Shown piece by piece: positions 58,722 through 64,000 of a stretch of 64,000 nucleotides of DNA. Every line of letters begins with the position of its first letter. The stretch's first letter is position 1. This DNA is from Streptomyces odontomachi. Lineage in GTDB: Bacteria > Actinomycetota > Actinomycetes > Streptomycetales > Streptomycetaceae. The stretch covers positions 1 to 64,000 of the forward strand of contig NZ_JAMJWG010000005.1 in assembly GCF_024435355.1 (NCBI RefSeq). The letters run 5' to 3'. The translations under genes and the position numbers were made by a program. Below the pieces are notes generated by a model. That model was not told the origin of the DNA, did no database searches, and saw only the letters and a program-made list of their open reading frames with translations.

Positions 58722-59885
58722 ATGCACATGAAGCCCTTCACGATCTCGGTCAGCGACGAGCAGCTCGACGACCTCGACCGCCGGCTGCGGCACACCCGCT
58801 GGCCCGACTCCCTGCCGGACATGGAGTGGACGGACGGCGCGGACCTCACCTTCCTCCGGCGGCTGACGCAGTACTGGCTGACCGGGTTCGACTGGCGGGC
58901 GCAGGAGGCCAGGCTGAACGCCTTCCCGCAGTTCGTCGCGGACCTGGACGGCGTTGGGATCCACTTCATCCACCATCGTGGAACCGGCCCCGACCCCTAT
59001 CCGCTGGTGATCACCCACGGCTGGCCGGGCACCGGCTTCGACATGGAGCAGCTCATCCCGCTCCTCACCGATCCCGCAAGCCACGGCGGGGACCCGGCCG
59101 ACGCCTTCGACGTCGTCGTCCCCTCGCTGCCCGGCTACGGATTCTCCGAGCGGCCGACCCGGCCGGGGTTCGGCCCGGAACGGGTGTCACAGATGTGGAC
59201 ACAACTGATGACCGGGCTCGGCTACGACCGCTTCGGCACACAGTCCTCCGACTGGGGCGCGGCCGTCTCCATGTGGCTCGCCTCCCGCTTCCCCGAACGG
59301 GTATCGGGGCTGCACGTGAACTTCATCCCCGGCTTCTACCGGCCCCCGCTGGGCGAAGGCCAGCCGTCCTTGACGGCGGAAGAGAAGGCCTTCCGTGAGA
59401 GGGCCGCGGCATGGTTCGACGCGGAGGGCGCTTATCACCGCCTCCAGTCGACGAAGCCGCAGACGCCCGCCTACGGGCTGACCGACTCACCGGTCGGCCT
59501 GGCGGCATGGATCGTCGAGAAGATGCGGAACTGGAGCGACTGCGCCGGTGACGTGGAGCGCGCCTTCACGATGGACGCCATCCTCACCAACATCTCGATC
59601 TACTGGTTCACCGGCACCATCGGTTCGTCCATGCGGTTCTACCGCGAGAACAGCCTGCGCCCCAATCACTTCGAGGCGGGTGAGCGCGTCCTGCCGCCCA
59701 TGGGGGTGGCCTCGTTCCCGGCGGACACGATGCCGCCACGAAGCTGGGTCGAGCGCGCCTTCCACGTGACCCGCTGGACGACCATGCCCCGGGGCGGACA
59801 CCTCGGCGTCATGGAGGCGCCGGGCCCCCTCGCCGAGGAGATCCGCACATTCTTCCGCCCCCTCCGCCAGCAGAACCCGTCCTGA
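58722..59885 (+). CDS. Epoxide hydrolase (EHN-domain alpha/beta hydrolase)
   Basis: 387 residues from ATG 58722 (or 58728). N-terminal EHN segment: FTISVSDEQLDDLDRRLRHTRWPD. Catalytic domain: oxyanion motif ITHGWPGTGFDMEQLIPLL, PSLPGYGFSERP, nucleophile Asp in GTQSSDWGAAVS (family GGDWG), and His in MPRGGHLGVMEAPG. Two lid tyrosines are plausible in YRPPLGEG and YWFTGTIGSS. It should open epoxides to diols, of the microsomal/juvenile-hormone type, possibly for detoxification. Divergent from its TetR. Confidence 0.9.
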   Translation: MHMKPFTISVSDEQLDDLDRRLRHTRWPDSLPDMEWTDGADLTFLRRLTQYWLTGFDWRAQEARLNAFPQFVADLDGVGIHFIHHRGTGPDPYPLVITHGWPGTGFDMEQLIPLLTDPASHGGDPADAFDVVVPSLPGYGFSERPTRPGFGPERVSQMWTQLMTGLGYDRFGTQSSDWGAAVSMWLASRFPERVSGLHVNFIPGFYRPPLGEGQPSLTAEEKAFRERAAAWFDAEGAYHRLQSTKPQTPAYGLTDSPVGLAAWIVEKMRNWSDCAGDVERAFTMDAILTNISIYWFTGTIGSSMRFYRENSLRPNHFEAGERVLPPMGVASFPADTMPPRSWVERAFHVTRWTTMPRGGHLGVMEAPGPLAEEIRTFFRPLRQQNPS

Positions 59886-60378
59886 CCCGCCGTCCTGGAG
59901 GGCGTCTGCAAAGCCCGTCAGCGGGCAGGTCCCTGGTGACGGGGTGGTAGCGCACGTTCGGGGGCTGGGGTGTGAAGGCTGCATGCCCATTACCCGACGG
60001 ATCCGTCCGATCCGGAGTGGGAGATCCTCCGTCCGCTAATTCCGTCCCCAGGCACTCCGCCTCCCCGCTGACCCAGCCTCAACTCACGACGCAGCCACAT
60101 CTGCAGCTGCCGTGTTCGATCGCGCGATATCCGGATCGCGTCGAAGCTGGACTGGGGGCGTCGAATCGGTCCCCACATGGATGTCTCCGGGAACAACCGT
60201 TCGTCGAGCTTCAGGGCTTTCGTGGACGGTGTCCGCGATATATCTGCCTCATGACGCTCTCCGCCGTGCCGGTCGGAAACGGTTCCTGCCCGGAAGACGG
60301 GCGAGCGCGACGTGATGACGACACGGCCCGCCCCGCAGAAGCGGAACGGGCCGAAGGAGCCGAAGCAAGCACTGGTCG
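59886..60378. other. Intergenic region with the right 72-bp inverted repeat
   Basis: No gene supported. Contains the element at 60044-60115. A minus-strand frame through it reads RTRQLQMWLRREL, perhaps part of a lost protein. TCGCGCGATATCC near 60119-60131 and CCGCGATATATC near 60233 are AT-richer patches. Confidence 0.5.
60044..60115. repeat. 72-bp inverted-repeat element, right copy
   Basis: Reverse complement of the left copy at 57539-57609, about 90 percent identical. On the minus strand it begins ACACGGCAGCTGCAGATGTG and ends GAGTGCCTGGGGAC. Confidence 0.75.
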
Positions 60379-61413
60379 TCAGCCTGCCGAACCCGCCCGC
60401 CGGCGGCGCACCACGACCAGGGTCCCCGCGCCCACGACGACCGCGGCAGCGGCGACGCCCGCGACCGTCGGCAGGGCGCTCGGGGAACCCGTCTCGGCGA
60501 GCCTGCCGCTGACCGGGACGGCCGCGTGGTCGCCCTGCGGGGCGGGGGCGTTGCCGCTCTTGGTGCCCGTGCCCTTGGTGGCGTCGTCCGGGAGGTCGGA
60601 CTCCTTGCCGGGCTTGCCCGTGGCGGTGCCTCCCGTGTTCTCGTCGCTGGTCGCGGCGAGGACCGTGAAGTCGTACTCCGTGATGTCGTCGAAGCCGCAC
60701 TGGCCGTCCGCGCTGTACGAGTAGCCGTTGGTGAAGAAGTAGCCGTCGCCCGCGTGGGCGTCCGCGCCGGCCTGGACGCGCATCTCCGCGTCCGCGTACT
60801 CGCCGGGGGCGAGGTCGGTCGTGGCGGCGAAGTCGTAGTTGGCGAGGGGGTCGGCGTCGCCGCCCTCGATCGGCACCCACTCCGCGGTGTCCGGGTCGCG
60901 CCACTGGACGGTGAGGCCCAGCTGGGCGATGTCGTCGAGGTCCGGGTCGGCGGTGCCGGGGTAGAGGGAGATGACGGTCTGCTTCAGCGCGACGTCGGAC
61001 TCGTTGGTCACACGGTAGGTGAAGGCGTGCCAGCCGGAGCCCGCGACGATCTGGCTCGGCAGGTCGCGCAGCGACGTCCTGCCGCGGTCGTCACCCTGCT
61101 GGCCCGAGCAGGTGGGCTCGCTGGCGTCCGACGGGGTCGCGGACTTCGTGGACTTCTTGGACTTCGCGGAAGGGGTCGGCGAGGTGCTTGCCGGGGCGGG
61201 CGTCGACGTCGACGCGGACGGAGTCGCCGACTCGGACGTACCGCCGTCCGCAGTGGCGGAGGCGGCCTGTTCCGGTGCCGTGGTCGTCGTGGTGGCGGCG
61301 GGCGTCGGTGAAGCGTCGTCCCCTGTCGCGAACGCGGCCGGTGCCGTGAACAGGGCCATGGGGCTGATGACGGCCGTGACGGCGGCGGTGGCAAGGACAT
61401 GACGGAGCTGCAT
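60379..61413 (-). CDS. Cell-wall-anchored surface protein with LAETG sorting signal
   Basis: 344 residues from ATG 61413 (GGGAGAG upstream). Signal peptide HVLATAAVTAVISPMALFTAPAAFA. A Ser/Thr/Ala/Pro-rich stalk (30-100), then a beta-rich domain with two Cys (SEPTCSGQQG, DGQCGFDDI) probably disulphide-linked, then SGRLAETGSPSALP: an LAxTG sorting signal, a hydrophobic helix and RRRRAGSAG. It is a substrate for the class E sortases of Streptomyces. The folded domain resembles those of small Streptomyces LAETG proteins of unknown role. No sortase gene nearby. Confidence 0.88.
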   Translation of the reverse strand: MQLRHVLATAAVTAVISPMALFTAPAAFATGDDASPTPAATTTTTAPEQAASATADGGTSESATPSASTSTPAPASTSPTPSAKSKKSTKSATPSDASEPTCSGQQGDDRGRTSLRDLPSQIVAGSGWHAFTYRVTNESDVALKQTVISLYPGTADPDLDDIAQLGLTVQWRDPDTAEWVPIEGGDADPLANYDFAATTDLAPGEYADAEMRVQAGADAHAGDGYFFTNGYSYSADGQCGFDDITEYDFTVLAATSDENTGGTATGKPGKESDLPDDATKGTGTKSGNAPAPQGDHAAVPVSGRLAETGSPSALPTVAGVAAAAVVVGAGTLVVVRRRRAGSAG

Positions 61414-61693
61414 GGAACTCTCCCGGTGAGCCTGAACTGGTCGGCAGCCAGGGCCTGGGGGGAGCACGGGCGTGACCGTTATGTGTGAGCCGAGTGGAGG
61501 TTAGCGGTACAGGCGATGATTGCACAATCAAATACTGGCCGGATTTGATTCCGGCCTTGCAGTGGCCCGGCGACCGGGCTGCTTCGACGCCAAGCGGCCC
61601 CGTTGCGCAGTGCGGTGGTGCGCAGAGAGTGGAAGGGGGCCTGATGAACCCCCAACTTAGGGTGGGACCGTCAGTGCAAGGGATGGGGGAACG

Positions 61694-62524
61694 ATGTATT
61701 CATCGGACAGCGCGCTCGTGCTCGGCCCGGGCGGGGCCGTCGGTACCGCCTGGATGGCCGGGCTCGCCCACGGTCTGCGCGGCCTGGGATTCGACCTGGG
61801 GGCCGCGGATCTCATCGTCGGTACTTCGGCCGGCGCGATCGTGGGCGCCGCGCTGGCCACCGGCCAGGACCTCGCGCGGTTCACCGACCCCGCCCGCGGC
61901 GACGGTCCCCGGTCGCCGCAGCCCGATCCACAGCGCATGGGTGAGGTCTTCGCGGTCCTCGACGCCGGCCTGCCACCGGAGGAGGCGCGCCGGCGGGTCG
62001 GGCGGATCGCCCTCGACGCGGCCGATCCGGAGGCCGAGCGGGTCCTGGTCGCGGCGCGGCACCGGCTCGTCGGCGCGGACACCTGGCCGGCCGGGTGCCG
62101 CCTGCTCATCCCCGCCGTGGCGGCGGGAAGCGGCGAGCCGGTGGTCTGGGACCGCGACAGCGGTGTCTCGCTGGCGGCTGCCGTCGCGGCCTCCAGCGCG
62201 TTCCCGGGTGCGGCGCCGCCCGTCTCGATCGGTGGGCGCCACTACATCGACGGCGCGCTGCGGGCGGGCGCCAACACGGACCTCGCGGCCGGTGCGCGTA
62301 CGGTCGTCGTCGTGGAACCCATGGCGCGTCAGGCCCCCGAGCAGGACGCGTCGGCCGCGCTGGGCGCGGAGACGGTGGTGTCGCTGTTCCCGGACGAGGC
62401 GTCGGCGGCGGCGCTCGGCACGGACCCGTTGGATGCGTCGGCGTGGGTGCCCGCGTTCCAGGCGGGGCGGCTGCAAGCCGCTGCCGCGCGGGAGCTGCTG
62501 GCCGGAGCCGGGGCGCCGGCCTGA
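61694..62524 (+). CDS. Patatin-like phospholipase family protein
   Basis: 276 residues. Patatin fold: oxyanion loop LVLGPGGAVGTAWMAGLAHG near residue 9, nucleophile elbow DLIVGTSAGAIVGAAL (Ser in GTSAG), and dyad Asp in GGRHYIDGALRAGAN. Predicted Ser-Asp dyad lipid acyl hydrolase, cytosolic (no signal peptide). A 280-bp gap on the left carries its promoter; GGGGGAACG precedes the ATG. Confidence 0.88.
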   Translation: MYSSDSALVLGPGGAVGTAWMAGLAHGLRGLGFDLGAADLIVGTSAGAIVGAALATGQDLARFTDPARGDGPRSPQPDPQRMGEVFAVLDAGLPPEEARRRVGRIALDAADPEAERVLVAARHRLVGADTWPAGCRLLIPAVAAGSGEPVVWDRDSGVSLAAAVAASSAFPGAAPPVSIGGRHYIDGALRAGANTDLAAGARTVVVVEPMARQAPEQDASAALGAETVVSLFPDEASAAALGTDPLDASAWVPAFQAGRLQAAAARELLAGAGAPA

Positions 62525-62611
62525 CGTCACGCCTGGGGCTCCGCCGGCTGGTCGGCCAGCCGGCCAGGCCGAGTTTCGATGCCCAGCCGGCGTCACGTCA
62601 CGCCGGACGCC

Positions 62612-63907
62612 TCAGCTCGCCGAGCCCATCTCGTCCGCCATGGCCTGGTCCTCAAGCTCCTCGCGCTCCCGCCGCGGTCCCGCGTGCGCCGCGGCGTCCG
62701 CCGCCTGGGCCTTTTCGGCGTCGGCGAGCAGCGAGTGGCCGGTGGCCAGGACCAGGATGCCGGCGGCGACGGAGGCCGCGCCGACGTAGAACGGCAGGTG
62801 GACGCCGGACGACTCGGCCATCTTGCCCGCGAAGTACGGGGCGAGGCCGCCGCCGATGAAGCGGATGAAGCCGTACGAGGCGGACGCGACGGGGCGTTCC
62901 ACCGGCGCGACCGTCATCACGGCCTGCGTGGTGATCGTGTTGTTGATGCCGATGAACGCGCCCGCGACGATCACCGCCACGATCAGCGTCGTCCTGTGGT
63001 CGGTCCAGATCGCGATGGCCAGGATGTCCAGCGCGAAGAGGAACAGGTTCAGGTAGAGCGCCTTCGCGATGCCCAGCCGGGCCTGGAGCCAGGGTGCGCC
63101 CCACACGGAGAAGATCGCCACGAGGACGCCCCAGCCGGTGAAGACGTAGCCGAGCTGGTGGGTGCCCAGGTTCATCGGGAACGGGGCGTAGCCGAGGACG
63201 GTGAAGAAGCCCCAGTTGTAGAGGAGCGCCGTCAGGCCCATGGTGAGCAGGCCGCGGTGGCGCAGGGCCTTCAGCGGGTCGAGGATCGAGGACTTGCGCT
63301 CCGGTTTCGGCGTGGGCTCCACCAGGACGATGGTGGCGATCAACGCGATGGCCATCAGCGCGGAGACGCCGAAGAACGGGCCGCGCCAGCTGATGCCGCC
63401 CAGCTCGCCGCCGAGCAGCGGGCCGACGGCGATGCCGATGCCGAGGGCGGTCTCGTACAGGATGATCGCCCCGGCGAAACCGCCGCTCGCCGAGCCGACG
63501 ATGACGGCGAGCGAGGTGGCGATGAACAGGGCGTTCCCCAGGCCCCAGCCGGCGCGGAAGCCGACGATGCCGCCGATGCCGCCGGACGCGCCCGCGGCGG
63601 CGCTGAACAGGACGATCAGTACGAGCCCGGCGACCAGGGTCTTCTTGGCGCCTATCCGGCTGGAGACGAAGCCGGTGACCAGCATCGCCACCGCGGTGAC
63701 CACCAGGTAGCTGGTGAACAGCAGCGTCACCTGGCTCGGTGAGGCATGCAGGCTGCTGGAGAGGGCCGGCAGGATCGGGTCGACCAGGCCGATGCCCATG
63801 AAGGAGATCACGCAGGCGAAGGCGACGGCCCAGACGGCCTTGGGCTGCCGGAACGGGGAGGCCGGGGGGCCGCCGGAGCCGGGGGTGTGCTGCGAGTGCG
63901 GAGTCAA
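62612..63907 (-). CDS. DHA1-family MFS drug exporter
   Basis: 431 residues. TTG start at 63907, selected because GGGAGGACC lies six bases upstream and no better in-frame start precedes the first helix. Twelve membrane helices with MFS motif A (VSSRIGAKKTLVAGLV) and motif C-like GIGIAVGPLLGGELGGISWRGPFF after helix 5, the antiporter signature. Exporter of drugs or metabolites. The C-terminal tail is charged (GPRREREELEDQAMADEM). Divergent from a PadR-like gene across a 16-bp palindrome. Confidence 0.9.
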   Translation of the reverse strand: MTPHSQHTPGSGGPPASPFRQPKAVWAVAFACVISFMGIGLVDPILPALSSSLHASPSQVTLLFTSYLVVTAVAMLVTGFVSSRIGAKKTLVAGLVLIVLFSAAAGASGGIGGIVGFRAGWGLGNALFIATSLAVIVGSASGGFAGAIILYETALGIGIAVGPLLGGELGGISWRGPFFGVSALMAIALIATIVLVEPTPKPERKSSILDPLKALRHRGLLTMGLTALLYNWGFFTVLGYAPFPMNLGTHQLGYVFTGWGVLVAIFSVWGAPWLQARLGIAKALYLNLFLFALDILAIAIWTDHRTTLIVAVIVAGAFIGINNTITTQAVMTVAPVERPVASASYGFIRFIGGGLAPYFAGKMAESSGVHLPFYVGAASVAAGILVLATGHSLLADAEKAQAADAAAHAGPRREREELEDQAMADEMGSAS

Positions 63908-63947
63908 GCGTGGTCCTCCCGTCGGCGCGGTTATTCAGTTGTATTAC

Positions 63948-63963
63948 ACACCTATATAGGTGT
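63948..63963. promoter_or_regulatory. Perfect palindrome ACACCTATATAGGTGT, likely PadR operator
   Basis: 16-bp perfect palindrome between the MFS exporter and the divergent gene at the window edge, 41 bp from the TTG. AT-rich centre overlapping promoter sequence. PadR-type operators often look like this; binding is inferred. Confidence 0.5.
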
Positions 63964-63988
63964 AGGGGGAAGGCATGTGGGCGAATCT

Positions 63989-64000
63989 ATGCGGTCGCAC
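63989..64000 (+). CDS. Start of a probable PadR-family regulator (cut by window end)
   Basis: Only ATG CGG TCG CAC is visible, MRSH, the usual beginning of the His/Gly-rich N-terminus of Streptomyces PadR regulators. GGGGGAAGG lies about 14 bases upstream. Call depends on context: divergent MFS exporter plus the palindrome. ATG 63975 in another frame is the alternative start. Confidence 0.35.

Noticed and set aside
59990..60904. 304-codon minus-strand frame overlapping the LAETG protein gene and the right repeat
   Set aside because: Out-of-frame shadow of the wall protein; only the RTRQLQMWLRREL part, inside the repeat, might be an old coding remnant.
1..64000. CRISPR arrays, rRNA and tRNA genes
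   Set aside because: No regularly spaced identical repeats with unique spacers, no rRNA-like sequence and no cloverleaf-compatible stretch noticed on either strand.

Overview
The window is chromosomal DNA from a high-GC actinomycete, almost certainly a Streptomyces. Evidence: very strong G/C bias at third codon positions, many GTG starts, GTGA/ATGA coupled overlaps, TTA codons in only two intact genes, and hallmark genes (afsK, dmdR1, an NsdA-like TPR regulator, an XRE/DUF397/ATPase triad, an SCO4402-family protein). From memory, gene order from about 2 to 49 kb resembles the S. coelicolor SCO4380-SCO4423 core region; this was not checked by alignment.

Layout. 0.4-1.1 kb: a secreted C39-like peptidase. 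1.9-10.5 kb: a one-strand acyl-CoA catabolic operon (AtuA-like protein, carboxyltransferase, biotin carboxylase, acyl-CoA dehydrogenase, enoyl-CoA hydratase, TetR). 10.5-12.7 kb: a citrate-synthase-like gene divergent from pdxH, separated by an 11-bp phased GATCAAC array. 13.0-13.3 kb: a minus-strand structured RNA with its own promoter, a 12-codon ORF and a terminator. 13.5-15.2 kb: a 55-codon Cys/His-rich ORF coupled to a PAS/GAF-like sensor. 15.5-17.6 kb: a SIS protein and the iron regulator dmdR1 with an antisense adm-type ORF. 18.2-19.2 kb: an SOS-like box and a TTA-containing alpha/beta hydrolase lacking its nucleophile serine. 19.3-22.9 kb: an ABC exporter and a prim-pol-like protein. 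23.8-30.9 kb: NsdA-like regulator, Pro-rich membrane protein, orphan substrate-binding lipoprotein, SCO4402-family protein, purU. 30.9-35.8 kb: sigma factor, zinc-finger anti-sigma candidate, STAS protein, EF-hand protein, ATPase regulator. 35.9-45 kb: N-acetyltransferase, GlxA/AraC regulator and MFS transporter, flavoprotein, GNAT, a BRCT-propeller-TPR protein. 45.3-49.2 kb: TetR and afsK, followed by stacked hairpins.

From 49 to 64 kb the content is accessory: TetR-controlled membrane and amidase genes with visible operators, the XRE/DUF397/ATPase triad, a decayed AAA ATPase-DUF4276 pair, transposase-like debris, a TetR/epoxide hydrolase cassette bracketed by 72-bp inverted repeats, a LAETG wall-anchored protein, a patatin, and a DHA1 transporter divergent from an incomplete PadR-like gene.

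Three themes recur: regulators divergent from or coupled to their targets with recognisable palindromes; more than ten short tandem-repeat arrays; and decay around 56-60 kb. The best candidates for undescribed biology are the 13.0-13.3 kb RNA, the 55-residue Cys/His protein with its PAS partner, the phased array before the citrate-synthase-like gene, and the ruined AAA-DUF4276 module.
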